A DNA stretch of 64,000 bases from Chromohalobacter marismortui (GCF_004364315.1 NZ_SOBR01000003.1:1-64000), one strand, 5' to 3'; numbered from the stretch's first letter, positions 9,921 through 19,981 are shown. Numbers and translations are program-made. The notes: generated by a model not told the origin, from the letters alone.

Positions 9921-10838
9921 GTGAATCTTGAAACCAAGTGGCTCGAAGATTTCGTTGCCCTCGCGAATACACGCAGCTTCTCTGCATCGGCCAGGCAACG
10001 GCACGTCACGCAGCCTGCTTTCAGCCGACGCATTCGCTCCCTGGAGCAAGCCGTGGGCGCCACCTTGGTCGATCGTTCCACGACCCCTATCGGGCTGACG
10101 CCGGAAGGGCAGTTGTTTCTGGTCACGGCACGCAGCATGGTCGAGCAGTTGAGTGAATGTCTTGCCCATTTGCGTGGTCTGTCGATGGCCAACGAAGCGC
10201 TCGATATCGTCGCCGCACACTCATTGGCGCTGACGTTTTTCCCACACTGGATTTCGCGCTTGCAAAAGGGGGTGGGTGAACTTCCCACGCGGCTGGTGGC
10301 AATGAACGTTGGGGACGCCATTCATGTGTTGCGCGAAGGCAACTGCGACCTGATGCTGGCGTATTATGATCCCTATGCCAGCATGCAGCTCGATGCCGAG
10401 GCGTTCCCTTCGTTTTCCATCGGGCAAGTGAACATGCTGCCGGTGTGCGTCCCCAATGCCGATGGTTCTCCCCGCTTTGCACTGGACAACGACGCGGGAG
10501 TGCCGTTTCTCGCCTATACCCAAGGCGCTTTTCTAGGTCGCAGCGTACGTATGCTGCTCAAGAACGATCCGCTGCGCATGCGCCTCAAGACCGTCTATGA
10601 GACGGCCATGGCGGAAGGTCTCAAGGGCATGGCCCTGCAAGGCGTCGGCATGGCCTGGATTCCCGACTTCTGCATACGCGAAGAGCTCGCTGCGGGACGC
10701 TTGGTTCGCGCGGGAGATCCGCAATGGGACATTCCACTCGAGATACGTCTTTATCGGTGTTCGCTGGTACATAAGCCCGGCGTCGAGAAGCTCTGGCGAC
10801 AAATGATGAAACTGCCACGCGATTTCTTGCAGGCATGA
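9921..10838 (+). CDS. LysR-family regulator, HypT-like
   Basis: A 305-residue transcription factor with an N-terminal winged helix (NLETKWLEDFVALANTRSFS, then THVTQPAFSRRI-type recognition helix) and a LysR substrate-binding domain. The N terminus closely resembles HypT (YjiE), the hypochlorite-responsive regulator of E. coli, with the same ETKWL-DF and QPAFSRRIR-LEQA-G segments. GTG 9921 is preferred because CAGGAG at 9910-9914 is properly spaced; a GTG at 9915 is too close. It is convergent with the NadM/Nudix gene. A second related regulator lies at 41424-42341. Confidence 0.85.
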   Translation: MNLETKWLEDFVALANTRSFSASARQRHVTQPAFSRRIRSLEQAVGATLVDRSTTPIGLTPEGQLFLVTARSMVEQLSECLAHLRGLSMANEALDIVAAHSLALTFFPHWISRLQKGVGELPTRLVAMNVGDAIHVLREGNCDLMLAYYDPYASMQLDAEAFPSFSIGQVNMLPVCVPNADGSPRFALDNDAGVPFLAYTQGAFLGRSVRMLLKNDPLRMRLKTVYETAMAEGLKGMALQGVGMAWIPDFCIREELAAGRLVRAGDPQWDIPLEIRLYRCSLVHKPGVEKLWRQMMKLPRDFLQA

Positions 10839-10847
10839 CATCCCCGA

Positions 10848-11957
10848 TCATGCATCTGGGGTGGCCATCCCGGCCGGTAATCCGAGGAAATTCTGAATGA
10901 TGAAGAAGTGATCTTCGAACAGTGCCTCGGGGTTGAGGTCGGCCAGCGCCACCCAATGAGCCTGCTCACCACTACGCGAAGGCTTGAGTTGGGGGAGTTG
11001 CTGTTCGGGCCGCAGAGCGAAATAGAAGGCTTGTGCCAGGGTACGCCCGCGCCAGCTGCGATGAGGCTCATCGAACAAGCGCTGGCCACGTAACGAGCCT
11101 TTGAGCACGGCCTCGGGGATCTTCAGACGTACCCGCTCGCGCAGCTCGCGCAAGCAGGCGTCCAGCAAGCGCTCCTGAGGTTGAATGAAGCCTCCCGGCA
11201 AGGCGAGCAGGCCCTTGCCGGGCGCCGCGCGACGCTCGACCAGCAGTACATGCCCGGATTGCACCACGACGGCATCGACGGTCACGAACACCGGTGGATA
11301 GGGCGCCTGTGCCCAGGCCTCACGATACTGTTCGAGCAAGTGTTGCTCTTCCCATAATTGCGCGCATTCAGGGGTTGCAAGGAAGCGGCGTAGTGCATCA
11401 GAGACCGGCGCCGGCAGTCCGCTGCTTTCCTCGCGTGCCAAGTACTCGTCTGCCACGGCGGGCTCCCCGAACAGTGCCTCGCGAATTCGGCTGGCCGAGA
11501 CATCGCTGACCAATGACACACTGACCGATTCCCATTGGGGGAAAAGCGTTAGGTAGTAGCTCGATTGACCGCGACTGGCACCGATCAAGCCGATCCGAGG
11601 GAACCGGCCCTGCTGAGGAACGATGGCATCACGCACGTGACGCTGCACATCACGCACCCAGACATCATTGTTGTAGAGGGCATCCAGCAAGGGCGTGATA
11701 TCGAGTCGTGCATTGTCGTCGTCATCGAAGCATGCGCGTAGCATGTCTCGACGTTCCTCGAAACGCCAGGGATTACGCAGCGACCGGGCTTGCCAGGCGG
11801 ATCCCACCATGACGATCACTTGCCGTGCCTGCTGCAATGCCTCGTGTATGACCGCGAGATGCCCCGAATGCGGCGGCTGGAAACGCCCGATGAAGACCAG
11901 GCAGTCGAACTCATAGGGCTTGTCGAGAGACGAGGGAGGCGTAATGGCGTTGGACAT
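10848..11957 (-). CDS. nadM: Bifunctional NMN adenylyltransferase / Nudix protein
   Basis: Predicted to make NAD+ from NMN and ATP with its N-terminal nucleotidyltransferase domain (GRFQPPHSGH at 24-33; SASRIRE at 154-160) and to hydrolyse ADP-ribose-type nucleotides with a C-terminal Nudix domain (about 220-355). The Nudix box reads G-x5-E-x7-RELRERVRL (256-278): the third conserved glutamate of REUxEE is arginine (R275), so the hydrolase half may be weakened. It is 369 residues, convergent with the LysR gene and divergent from the YihY gene. Confidence 0.9.
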   Translation of the reverse strand: MSNAITPPSSLDKPYEFDCLVFIGRFQPPHSGHLAVIHEALQQARQVIVMVGSAWQARSLRNPWRFEERRDMLRACFDDDDNARLDITPLLDALYNNDVWVRDVQRHVRDAIVPQQGRFPRIGLIGASRGQSSYYLTLFPQWESVSVSLVSDVSASRIREALFGEPAVADEYLAREESSGLPAPVSDALRRFLATPECAQLWEEQHLLEQYREAWAQAPYPPVFVTVDAVVVQSGHVLLVERRAAPGKGLLALPGGFIQPQERLLDACLRELRERVRLKIPEAVLKGSLRGQRLFDEPHRSWRGRTLAQAFYFALRPEQQLPQLKPSRSGEQAHWVALADLNPEALFEDHFFIIQNFLGLPAGMATPDA

Positions 11958-12096
11958 GGAGGCTCCATCAGCAGGGCGGCGCCATTATGAGCAGCCGTAC
12001 GAGGCTCTGCAATATACGCATTGGGTGGGGGATCTACGCTATCCTGAACGCCATCGACATAAAGCCGGCCATCATCATGCCTGACAAGGAGCGTCC

Positions 12097-12999
12097 GTGA
12101 GCAATTTTTCACCCCGTTATTGGTATCGAATCGTCGTCAACGCCGCAACCCTGTGGCTCGAGCATAATGCGTTCAGCTTCGCGGGCTCCTTGGCGTTTTA
12201 CACACTGTTTTCATTGGCGCCGACGATCATCATCGCCGTTACCGTCATCGGCCTGGTGCTCGGGGAAGATGCCGCGCAGGGCCAGATCGTCGCACAATTG
12301 CAAGACACCATGGGGCAAGATGCCGCTATGGCCATCCAGCAAGCAGTGGCTCAGTCGCGCATAGAAAGTTCCGGCATCTTGCCGACCTTGCTCGGCGTCG
12401 GCGCGCTGGTGGTAGGGGCAACGACCGTCTTCGCACAGATGCAGTTCTCTCTCAATACCCTGTGGGGTGTGACGGCACGCCCCGATCGCAATAGCCTTTT
12501 ACTGTTCATTAAGAAACGCCTGCTGTCGCTGACGGTGGTGCTGGCGGTGGGCTTCATCCTGATGGTCTCGCTGGTGCTGAGTGTCATGCTCCAGGCTTTT
12601 TTCCGCTATGCCAGCGACTGGCTGCCGGGTATCAATGCACTTCTCGGCGGTGCCGAATTCCTCGTCTCGTTGGCCGTGATCGCGCTGTTTTTTGCCGCCA
12701 TCTTCAAGGTGTTACCGGATGTCGTGGTCAGTTGGCGAGATGTTATGGTCGGTGCGATCGTCACGGCGGTTCTATTTGCCATCGGGCGCTACGCCATCGC
12801 CGCTTATTTAGCCTATACCGCCACGGCGTCGACGTATGGCGCGGCAGGGTCGGTCGTGCTGGTGTTGCTGTGGGTGTACTACAGCTCACTGATTCTACTT
12901 TACGGCGCAGCCTTCACTCGAACCCATCTCGAGGCGCGTGGCAAGCGTATCGTGCCGCGTAATTCTGCGGTGTTGGTCAAGCGCGAATTCGTGGATTGA
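12097..12999 (+). CDS. YihY/BrkB-family inner-membrane protein
   Basis: A 300-residue polytopic membrane protein of the YihY (UPF0761, formerly called ribonuclease BN) family. About six hydrophobic segments are visible, and the family marker [26 protein letters not shown] occurs near residues 20-45. GTG 12097 has AAGGA at 12086-12090. The RNase BN label is a historical error (that enzyme is ElaC/Rbn), and the true role is unknown. It is followed 47 bases later by acylphosphatase and may share a transcript with it. Confidence 0.88.
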   Translation: MSNFSPRYWYRIVVNAATLWLEHNAFSFAGSLAFYTLFSLAPTIIIAVTVIGLVLGEDAAQGQIVAQLQDTMGQDAAMAIQQAVAQSRIESSGILPTLLGVGALVVGATTVFAQMQFSLNTLWGVTARPDRNSLLLFIKKRLLSLTVVLAVGFILMVSLVLSVMLQAFFRYASDWLPGINALLGGAEFLVSLAVIALFFAAIFKVLPDVVVSWRDVMVGAIVTAVLFAIGRYAIAAYLAYTATASTYGAAGSVVLVLLWVYYSSLILLYGAAFTRTHLEARGKRIVPRNSAVLVKREFVD

Positions 13000-13046
13000 T
13001 CCGGATATGGCTACCCGTACGGCACCCGCAAGCAAAGGAGAAGAGC

Positions 13047-13319
13047 ATGCATGAACATTGCCTCAAGGCCTGGGTCACCGGCCGTGTGCAAGGCGTGGGA
13101 TTCCGCGCGGCCACCCGTGACCAAGCGTTGACCGCTGGCGTAACCGGCTACGCCCGAAATCTCCCCGATGGCCGTGTCGAAGTGCTCCTGTGTGGTGAGT
13201 CGTCGGCGGTGGATCGTGTCGTACGCTGGCTATGGCAAGGGCCGCCAGCCTCGCGCGTCACCCACGTCGAATGCGAAGAGGCCGACGAGCTGCCGCCGGC
13301 CACCTTCGACCTCGGCTGA
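13047..13319 (+). CDS. acyP: Acylphosphatase
   Basis: A 90-residue enzyme hydrolysing acyl phosphates. The phosphate-binding signature GRVQGVGFR (residues 12-20) with the catalytic arginine R20 and the later asparagine in [13 protein letters not shown] are intact. Start ATG 13047 has AAAGGAG at 13034-13040; another ATG at 13051 is out of frame. It is convergent with the nucleoside hydrolase gene. Confidence 0.93.
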   Translation: MHEHCLKAWVTGRVQGVGFRAATRDQALTAGVTGYARNLPDGRVEVLLCGESSAVDRVVRWLWQGPPASRVTHVECEEADELPPATFDLG

Positions 13320-13350
13320 GACGAGCCGGCGCAAGGAGAGGGCACGGCTC

Positions 13351-14295
13351 TCAACGTGTCAGCGTCTCGACGATCCAGTCCACAACGGCGTCGCCGTCGG
13401 CGTTCATGCACACCTCGACGAGCGGTGTGCGCGACCAGCGTGAATCGATGAAAGCACGCGCCTGAGGCGCGAACAGTGTCTGGCCTTCGGCGTCGCCATC
13501 GGTGACGACATTCAAATGTCCTGGCACGCTCGTGAAGAGTTCCGGACGCATTAACCACGCCAAGGCACAGCTGTCATGCGGGCAGCATCCGTCGATATCC
13601 AGCGCGTTGCGATAAAACGCACGATAGAATGCATAACTGCCCGCCAGTACCTCCCCGAGTCTGCCTTGCGCGGCGGCGATTTTGTCCATGTGCGCAGGCC
13701 CCAGCACGCAGCGGTGCGTGGCATCCAGACCCACCAGCGTCAGCGGCCAATTCGCGGTCAATACCCGTGCGGCGGCATGCGGATCGTTGAAGATATTGGC
13801 CTCGGCAACGGGGGTGACATTGCCGCCCTCGCGAATCGAGCCGCCCATGACCACGACCTGCTTGACGCGCTCGACGATGCTCGGATCGAGCTGCAGTGCG
13901 GCCGCGAGGTTGCCCAGAGGGCCGACGGCGACCAGCGTGATCTCGCCAGGGCGTGCATTGACCTGGTCGACGATGAACTGGGCGGCGCAGACCGCTTCGG
14001 CGCGGCCCTGCACGTCGGGCAGCACATGGTTACCGAGTCCGTTGTCGCCATGGATGTGCGTCGGCGCCGGATGCTTTGGCTTGACCAGCGGAGCCGCAGC
14101 CCCTTGCGCGACGGGAATACGCTGGTCGGCTAACTCGGCCAGCAGCAAGGCGTTGGCGGTGGCGGTATCGATATCGACATTGCCGTAGGTCGTGGTCATC
14201 CCGAGCAACTCGATGTCGGGATGCGCCAGGGCAATGGCAATGGCTTGGGCGTCGTCGACGCCGGGGTCGGTATCGAAAATCAGTGGAACGGTCAT
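13351..14295 (-). CDS. Inosine/uridine-preferring nucleoside hydrolase
   Basis: Cleaves ribonucleosides to a base and ribose. The calcium-binding N-terminal signature is DTDPGVDDAQA, with TTYGNV, HGDNGLG and an inner VVVMGG block, and a C-terminal aspartate/histidine region. Length is 314 residues from MTVPLIFD; a 10-residue upstream extension is unlikely. It is the last gene of a reverse cluster with ribokinase (77 bases upstream) and a 2-hydroxyacid dehydrogenase, so the released ribose would be phosphorylated by the neighbour. RihA/RihB/RihC specificity cannot be assigned. Confidence 0.9.
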   Translation of the reverse strand: MTVPLIFDTDPGVDDAQAIAIALAHPDIELLGMTTTYGNVDIDTATANALLLAELADQRIPVAQGAAAPLVKPKHPAPTHIHGDNGLGNHVLPDVQGRAEAVCAAQFIVDQVNARPGEITLVAVGPLGNLAAALQLDPSIVERVKQVVVMGGSIREGGNVTPVAEANIFNDPHAAARVLTANWPLTLVGLDATHRCVLGPAHMDKIAAAQGRLGEVLAGSYAFYRAFYRNALDIDGCCPHDSCALAWLMRPELFTSVPGHLNVVTDGDAEGQTLFAPQARAFIDSRWSRTPLVEVCMNADGDAVVDWIVETLTR

Positions 14296-14372
14296 GCGAA
14301 TCCTTTTTCTGTAGGTGCTGTACAAGGGGCGGCAAGGGCTGAGAGGGGATGACGCAATGTCTTGTCCATCAC

Positions 14373-15263
14373 TCAGGGAAAAAAGGCCGCGACGTCACTC
14401 GCCAGCGGAATACTGGGTGCGGCGCCGGCTCGTTGCACGCACAGCGCAGCAGCGGCGCTGGCTTCTTGCAGGCATGTCTCGATGCGCTCGTTGCGCTGGC
14501 GGGCCGCCATGAAGTAACCGATGAAGGTATCGCCGGCGGCGGTCGTGTCGACCGCGTCGACCGGCAGGGCGGGTAGTGCCAGACGTTGCTCGCCCCATTG
14601 ATAGCAGACGCCATCGCGTCCCAGGGTCAGCACCAGCTCGACATCGGGCAGCCGCCGAGACAACACATCCAGCAGTGCCTCGGCCTCGGCATTTTCCTCG
14701 AGCCCCGCCAACGCCGCCGCCTCGCCACGATTGAGAAACAGCACCTGGCACAGCTCCAGCGGCAACGCATGCACATTGGCGCCGAGGGGCGCGGGATTGA
14801 ACGCGATCTGCATGCCGTGGCGCGCGGCCAGCGTCATGACGGTCTCGAGCGCATTGCACTCGTTTTGCAACAGCAGCCAATCGTCAGGACTCACCGAGGT
14901 CATTAGCGCGTCGAGATGACGCTCGCTAAAGCCATGATTGGCCCCGGGGCTGAGAATGATGGCGTTCTCGGCATGATCGTCGACCTGAATGATGGCATGC
15001 CCACTGGCATCGGCAGTGAGTTCGATCAAGGACGTATTGACGCCCGCCTGAGCGAGGATTTCCAGAACCCAGCGGTCGTGCTGTGATACGCGTCCCCAAT
15101 GCGTGACGTCACCGCCGGCACGGGCCATCGCCAAGGACTGGTTGGCACCTTTGCCACCGAGTACCTGAGTAAAGCTCTGGCTGGACAATGTCTCGCCGGG
15201 GCGCACCAGATGAGTCACGCGGTAGACGTAATCGATATTGATGGAACCGTAGTTATAAAGCAT
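14373..15263 (-). CDS. rbsK: Ribokinase (PfkB family)
   Basis: Phosphorylates ribose to ribose 5-phosphate. PfkB signature 1 (GGKGANQSLAMARAGG, about residues 35-50) and signature 2 with the anion hole and catalytic base (DTTAAGDTFIGYF, about 240-252) are intact. 296 residues. It is the middle gene between a hydroxyacid dehydrogenase (28 bases upstream) and the nucleoside hydrolase, forming a nucleoside-ribose salvage cluster. No transporter or regulator gene is linked. Confidence 0.88.
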   Translation of the reverse strand: MLYNYGSINIDYVYRVTHLVRPGETLSSQSFTQVLGGKGANQSLAMARAGGDVTHWGRVSQHDRWVLEILAQAGVNTSLIELTADASGHAIIQVDDHAENAIILSPGANHGFSERHLDALMTSVSPDDWLLLQNECNALETVMTLAARHGMQIAFNPAPLGANVHALPLELCQVLFLNRGEAAALAGLEENAEAEALLDVLSRRLPDVELVLTLGRDGVCYQWGEQRLALPALPVDAVDTTAAGDTFIGYFMAARQRNERIETCLQEASAAAALCVQRAGAAPSIPLASDVAAFFP

Positions 15264-15291
15264 GCAAGCTCCCGGCTTTGAAACTCATATG

Positions 15292-16233
15292 TTAAGCGCG
15301 CGAGGCGAGCCATTGATGCAGGTTGTCACGCGTCAGGGCGACAACGTTGGCGCGGGCTTCCGGTGTGATCCATGCGCTGTGCGGTGTCACGATGAGGTTG
15401 AGTGACGCATTCATGGCCTCAATCAACGCGTGTCCCTGACGTGGCGGTTCCTCGGGCAGGCTATCGACACCGAGCCCACCGAGAGCACCGCCGCGAAGCG
15501 CGTCCAACGCTGCCTGTTCGTCGATGATACCGCCCCGCGCGCAATTGATCAGCAACGCACCGGGTTTGAAACGGCCCAGCATCTCGGCGTCGACGAGATG
15601 GCGCGTCTGGTCGGTTAGCGGGCAATGCAGACTCAGCACATCGAGCTCGCTTGCCAGGGACGCCAGGGACGGGCGCGAATCCTGCGCCTCGTTGCCGGGG
15701 CGCGCGGCAAAGGTGACGCGCATGCCGAAGGCCTCGGCCAAGCGAGACACCGCCTGGCCAAGCTCGCCATGCCCGACGATGACGAGATGCTTGCCAGCCA
15801 GTTGCAACGTGCGATGATCGAGCAGGCAGAATAATGCGCTATCGTTCCAGCGACCGGCGGCAACATCACGCATGTAAAGCGGCAAGCGATTGGCGAGGGA
15901 GAGCATCAACATCAGGGTATGCTGCGCCACACTCGCCGTGCCGTAGGCGGCCACGTTGCGCACCTCGATGCCTCGAGCTCGGGCCGTTTCCATATCGATA
16001 TTGTTGGTGCCTGTCGCCAGCACGCAGATCAACTTCAGATCAGGCAGGGACGCGAGCAGTTCGCCGTCAAGCACCACCTTATTAGTGATCGCAATATCCG
16101 CGCCGACGAGACGCTCCTGGCGTTTGTCGACGGCGGTATGCGCATGGACCTCGAGCTGATCGACCGCTGCGCGCAATGGCGAGAGATCAATATCGTCACC
16201 GAGGCTGGCGGCATCGAGAATCACGGCTTTCAT
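15292..16233 (-). CDS. NAD(P)-dependent D-2-hydroxyacid dehydrogenase (glycerate dehydrogenase-like)
   Basis: A 313-residue oxidoreductase of the D-2-hydroxyacid dehydrogenase family, likely reducing hydroxypyruvate, glyoxylate or a similar 2-oxoacid. The Rossmann motif is VIVGHGELGQ, the catalytic Arg lies in INCARGGIIDE, and the Glu/His pair in SLPEEPP and TPHSAW. The substrate domain has VLATGTNNID. First gene of the reverse cluster with ribokinase and nucleoside hydrolase. Why a hydroxyacid dehydrogenase is coupled to ribose salvage is not evident. Confidence 0.87.
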   Translation of the reverse strand: MKAVILDAASLGDDIDLSPLRAAVDQLEVHAHTAVDKRQERLVGADIAITNKVVLDGELLASLPDLKLICVLATGTNNIDMETARARGIEVRNVAAYGTASVAQHTLMLMLSLANRLPLYMRDVAAGRWNDSALFCLLDHRTLQLAGKHLVIVGHGELGQAVSRLAEAFGMRVTFAARPGNEAQDSRPSLASLASELDVLSLHCPLTDQTRHLVDAEMLGRFKPGALLINCARGGIIDEQAALDALRGGALGGLGVDSLPEEPPRQGHALIEAMNASLNLIVTPHSAWITPEARANVVALTRDNLHQWLASRA

Positions 16234-16315
16234 GTGACGTCCTTTATCTGTTGACGAAATGGGGCGGGACTGGCATCGCGACGACGAGGTACATGACTAT
16301 CAAGTCCCGATACGC

Positions 16316-16346
16316 TTGCCCGCCGGGTGGCGCAACGCGCTATAAT
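16316..16346 (+). promoter_or_regulatory. Promoter for the fmdB-aspS run
   Basis: TTGCCC at 16316-16321 and a perfect TATAAT at 16341-16346, spaced by 19 bases, lie about 107 bases before fmdB in the divergent gap from the hydroxyacid dehydrogenase gene. Confidence 0.55.
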
Positions 16347-16452
16347 GACCGGCTTTCGGAAAAGGCTTGGAAAGTGCGATCTCCGGCCCTATATCCCTGC
16401 CACCGTGCGCGAATCGCGCGGGCGCTTCTTGATGACATGAATGGTGAGAACC

Positions 16453-16713
16453 ATGCCCATCTACGAGTATGAGTGCAAGGCCTGCGGCCATCGCCTGGAA
16501 AAGCTGCAAAAAGTCAGTGCGGCAGCGTTGACCGATTGTCCACGCTGCGAGCGCGCGGAGTTATCGCGTCTAGTCTCCGCGGCGGGCTTTCGCCTGGCGG
16601 GCGGCGGATGGTATGAAACCGACTTCAAATCGGGGCAAAAACGCAATCTCGCGGGAGAAGGGGGGGCGCCGCCCTCCACGTCTACCGAGACCGGCGGCAA
16701 GACGCCCGCCTGA
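16453..16713 (+). CDS. FmdB-family zinc-ribbon protein
   Basis: An 86-residue putative regulatory protein with a zinc ribbon: CKACGH near residue 8 and CPRCER near residue 31 supply four cysteines. The C-terminal third is a low-complexity Gly/Ser/Thr tail. Start MPIYEYECKACG at 16453 is the classical family N terminus. FmdB-type genes commonly sit just before aspS, as here. Exact function unknown. Confidence 0.88.
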   Translation: MPIYEYECKACGHRLEKLQKVSAAALTDCPRCERAELSRLVSAAGFRLAGGGWYETDFKSGQKRNLAGEGGAPPSTSTETGGKTPA

Positions 16714-16715
16714 CG

Positions 16716-16745
16716 TATGCGGCGCCGTTCGCGTGGCGCCGCATA
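16716..16745 (+). other. Perfect intercistronic hairpin, fmdB-aspS
   Basis: TATGCGGCGCC (16716-16726) and GGCGCCGCATA (16735-16745) form an 11-bp perfect stem with an 8-base loop, starting two bases after the fmdB stop. There is no U-tract, so it is more likely an mRNA-stability or processing element than a terminator. Confidence 0.7.
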
Positions 16746-16779
16746 GCCCCATGAAACACGCAACGAAACAGGATAAGAC

Positions 16780-18564
16780 ATGCGCAGTCACTATTGCGGT
16801 CAATTGAACGAAACCCAGGTGGATCAGGAAGTCGCACTCTGCGGCTGGGTACATCGGCGGCGCGACCACGGGGGAGTGATCTTCCTCGATTTGCGCGATC
16901 GCGATGGTATCGCCCAGGTCGTCGTCGACCCCGATACGCCCGAGGCGTTCGCCAATGCCGATCGGGCCCGCAACGAGTTTGTACTGCGCATTCGCGGACG
17001 CATTCGTCTGCGCCCCGAAGGAACCCAGAACCCCAACATGCCCACCGGCATGATCGAGGTGCTGGCATCAAACGTCGAAGTGCTCAACACGGCGGCCACG
17101 CCACCATTCCAGCTCGATGAGCATGGCAAGGTCGGCGAGGAGATTCGTCTCAAGCATCGCTACATCGATCTGCGTCGTCCGGAGATGATCGACAAGCTAC
17201 GCTTGCGTTCGCGGATCACGCACAGCGTGCGCGCGCATCTCGAAGCCCAGGGTTTCCTGGATATCGAGACACCGATCCTGACACGCGCCACACCGGAAGG
17301 TGCCCGCGATTACCTGGTGCCGAGCCGTACGCATCCGGGCGAGTTCTTCGCCTTGCCGCAGTCACCGCAGCTATTCAAGCAGTTATTGATGGTGTCCGGG
17401 TTCGATCGTTATTACCAGATCGCCAAGTGCTTCCGTGACGAAGACCTGCGTGCCGATCGCCAGCCAGAATTCACCCAGATCGATCTGGAGGCCTCGTTCG
17501 TCGAGGAAAGCGACATCATGTCGTTGACCGAAGACATGATCCGTCAACTGTTCCAGGACGTGCTCGATGTCAATTTGCCGGCATTCCCCAAGATGCCGTA
17601 CAGCGAAGCGATGAACCGTTACGGATCGGACAAGCCCGATCTGCGCATTCCGCTCGAGCTGGTCGATGTCAATGACCTGATGCGTGATGTCGACTTCAAG
17701 GTGTTCTCCGGTCCGGCCAAGGCCGATGACGGGCGCGTTGCAGCGCTCAAGGTCACTGGTGGCGCCAAGCTGTCGCGCAAGGAAATCGATGCCTACACCG
17801 ATTTCGTCAACATCTACGGTGCCAAGGGATTGGCCTGGATCAAGGTCAACGAGCGTGCCAAAGGCATCGAGGGCCTGCAGTCGCCCATCGTCAAGTTCAT
17901 GGAAGGCATCGTCGACGAGCTGCTCGATCGCGTGGGCGCCGAGGACGGCGATATCATCTTCTTCGGTGCCGACAAGGCCCGCATCGTCAATGAGGCGTTA
18001 GGGGCACTGCGCGTCAAGCTGGGCGAAGATCTCGATCTCTATACGCAGGCGTGGGCGCCGTTGTGGGTCGTCGATTTCCCCATGTTCGAAACCGACGACA
18101 ACGGTCGCCTGGCCGCCTTGCACCATCCGTTCACCGCGCCGTCGTGCTCGCCGGAAGCCTTCAAGGCAGACCCCGCCAGTGCGCTGTCGCGGGCCTACGA
18201 TATGGTCTTGAACGGCACCGAGCTGGGGGGCGGCTCCATCCGTATCCACGATCAGGCCATGCAACGCGCGGTCTTCGAGGTGCTGGGCATCGGCGAGGCA
18301 GAAGCCGATGAGAAGTTCGGCTTCCTGCTCGACGCCCTCAAGTTCGGCGCACCGCCCCACGGCGGGCTGGCCTTCGGTCTCGACCGTCTGGTCATGCTGA
18401 TGAGCGGCGCCAAGACGATCCGCGAAGTGATCGCCTTCCCCAAGACGCAGAGTGCCGCTTGCCTGATGACCGACGCCCCGGGCGAGGTCAGCGCCGAACA
18501 GCTCAAGGAACTCAACATTCGCTTGCGTCAGAAGGCACAGCAAGGTGGCAACGGCGAGGCGTGA
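16780..18564 (+). CDS. aspS: Aspartyl-tRNA synthetase
   Basis: Class II aminoacyl-tRNA synthetase that charges tRNA-Asp (possibly also tRNA-Asn in the non-discriminating form). An N-terminal OB anticodon-binding domain ([20 protein letters not shown], residues 21-40) is followed by motif 2 ([20 protein letters not shown]), the bacterial GAD insertion domain and motif 3 ([14 protein letters not shown]). 594 residues, bacterial type. Nothing suggests truncation. Confidence 0.97.
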   Translation: MRSHYCGQLNETQVDQEVALCGWVHRRRDHGGVIFLDLRDRDGIAQVVVDPDTPEAFANADRARNEFVLRIRGRIRLRPEGTQNPNMPTGMIEVLASNVEVLNTAATPPFQLDEHGKVGEEIRLKHRYIDLRRPEMIDKLRLRSRITHSVRAHLEAQGFLDIETPILTRATPEGARDYLVPSRTHPGEFFALPQSPQLFKQLLMVSGFDRYYQIAKCFRDEDLRADRQPEFTQIDLEASFVEESDIMSLTEDMIRQLFQDVLDVNLPAFPKMPYSEAMNRYGSDKPDLRIPLELVDVNDLMRDVDFKVFSGPAKADDGRVAALKVTGGAKLSRKEIDAYTDFVNIYGAKGLAWIKVNERAKGIEGLQSPIVKFMEGIVDELLDRVGAEDGDIIFFGADKARIVNEALGALRVKLGEDLDLYTQAWAPLWVVDFPMFETDDNGRLAALHHPFTAPSCSPEAFKADPASALSRAYDMVLNGTELGGGSIRIHDQAMQRAVFEVLGIGEAEADEKFGFLLDALKFGAPPHGGLAFGLDRLVMLMSGAKTIREVIAFPKTQSAACLMTDAPGEVSAEQLKELNIRLRQKAQQGGNGEA

Positions 18565-18597
18565 CGTGCGCCGCTTGTCCCACGTTCTTATCGCTTT

Positions 18598-18620
18598 CCC
18601 GGCGTCGCCTCGGCGCCGGG
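18598..18620 (+). other. Hairpin between aspS and yebC
   Basis: CCCGGCG and CGCCGGG form a 7-bp stem with a 9-base loop in the 102-base gap. No U-tract follows. It could act as an attenuator or processing site. Confidence 0.4.
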
Positions 18621-18666
18621 TGTCCTGCAAACGCGAACGCCTGTTTTTTCAAGGAGTGACGTCGAC

Positions 18667-19416
18667 ATGGCAGGCCATAGTAAATGGGCGAACATCAAGC
18701 ACCGCAAGGCCGCCCAGGATGCCAAACGCGGCAAGATTTTCAGCAAGCTCATTCGCGAGCTGACCGTTGCCTCCCGCCAGGGAGGTGGCGAAGTGGCGGA
18801 TAACCCACGCCTGCGTGCCGCCATCGACAAGGCACTGGCCAATAACATGACCAAGGACACCATCCAGCGTGCCATCGAGCGCGGCGCCGGCAATACCGAC
18901 GGCGACGAGATGGAGGAAACCGTCTACGAGGGGTACGGCCCCGAAGGCGTCGCCGTGATGGTCGAATGCATGACCGACAATCGCAATCGCACCGTGTCCG
19001 AAGTGCGTCACGCTTTCAACAAGAACGGCGGTAATTTGGGCACCTCCGGATCCGTCGCCTTCATGTTCCATAAGCAAGGGCGATTGACGCTGCCGGCGGG
19101 CACCTCGGAAGAAGCGGCCATGGAAGCGACGCTCGCTGCCGAGCCCGACGATATCGTTACCCTGGACGATGGCACGCTCGAGATCGTGACCTCCGTGGAA
19201 GGCTTTGGTGCGGTCAAGGACGCGCTAGTCGAGGCAGGCCTCGAGCCCACCGCGAGCGATGTCGGGTCCTATCCGGATACCTATTCCCCCATCGACGATG
19301 TCGAAACGGCGCGCAAGGTCCTCAAGTTGTTCGACATGCTCGAAGACCTCGACGACGTGCAGAACGTCTACTCCAACGCCGATTTTTCCGAGGCCGTCAT
19401 GGCGGAGCTCGGGTGA
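18667..19416 (+). CDS. yebC: YebC/PmpR-family DNA-binding transcriptional regulator
   Basis: 249 residues, beginning with the family hallmark [20 protein letters not shown]; the acidic three-domain architecture is intact. YebC-type proteins bind DNA (PmpR in Pseudomonas), and recent work on the family also implicates translation of proline stretches. GGAGTG lies just before ATG 18667. It directly precedes ruvC (25 bases), the usual order in gammaproteobacteria. Confidence 0.94.
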   Translation: MAGHSKWANIKHRKAAQDAKRGKIFSKLIRELTVASRQGGGEVADNPRLRAAIDKALANNMTKDTIQRAIERGAGNTDGDEMEETVYEGYGPEGVAVMVECMTDNRNRTVSEVRHAFNKNGGNLGTSGSVAFMFHKQGRLTLPAGTSEEAAMEATLAAEPDDIVTLDDGTLEIVTSVEGFGAVKDALVEAGLEPTASDVGSYPDTYSPIDDVETARKVLKLFDMLEDLDDVQNVYSNADFSEAVMAELG

Positions 19417-19441
19417 CGGACGGGGCAGGAGTGACGCGTCG

Positions 19442-19981
19442 ATGATCCTGCTGGGGATCGATCCCGGGTCGCGCATCACCGGTTACGGTGTCGTCGATGT
19501 CGCCTCGGCGACGCCGCGTTACGTTGCCAGCGGCTGCATCCGTATCAAGAGTGACCAGCTCGCCCAGAAGCTCGCCCAGGTATATGCCGGGATCGGCGAG
19601 TTGATTGGTGTGCATCGTCCGCATGAAATCGCCATCGAACAGGTTTTCATGTCCAAGAATGCCGACTCCGCGCTCAAGCTGGGGCAGGCACGCGGCACCG
19701 CCATCGTCTGCGCCGCCAATCATGGCCTGGAGGTGTTCGAGTACGCGCCTACCCAGATCAAGCAGGCGGTGACCGGTACCGGCGCGGCGACCAAGAGCCA
19801 GGTTCAGCATATGATCACATCGATTCTGGGGCTCGACGGCACGCCACAGGCCGATGCCGCCGACGCACTGGCGATCGCTCTGACACATGCCTATGCGCGC
19901 CAAGGGCGCTCGCTGTCAGCCGCGCGCGGGCGCCGGCGCGGTGGTTCCCGTCAGCGTTGGCGGGATTTCCGGCCCGACTGA
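19442..19981 (+). CDS. ruvC: Holliday junction resolvase RuvC
   Basis: The endonuclease that cuts Holliday junctions during recombination. The four catalytic acidic residues are at the same numbers as in E. coli: D7 (GIDPGSR), E66 (IAIEQVF), D138 and D141 ([12 protein letters not shown]). 179 residues with a basic C-terminal tail ([12 protein letters not shown]). Start MILLGIDPG at 19442; the longer reading frame overlaps yebC and is spurious. It forms a ruvC-ruvA-ruvB unit. Confidence 0.96.
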   Translation: MILLGIDPGSRITGYGVVDVASATPRYVASGCIRIKSDQLAQKLAQVYAGIGELIGVHRPHEIAIEQVFMSKNADSALKLGQARGTAIVCAANHGLEVFEYAPTQIKQAVTGTGAATKSQVQHMITSILGLDGTPQADAADALAIALTHAYARQGRSLSAARGRRRGGSRQRWRDFRPD

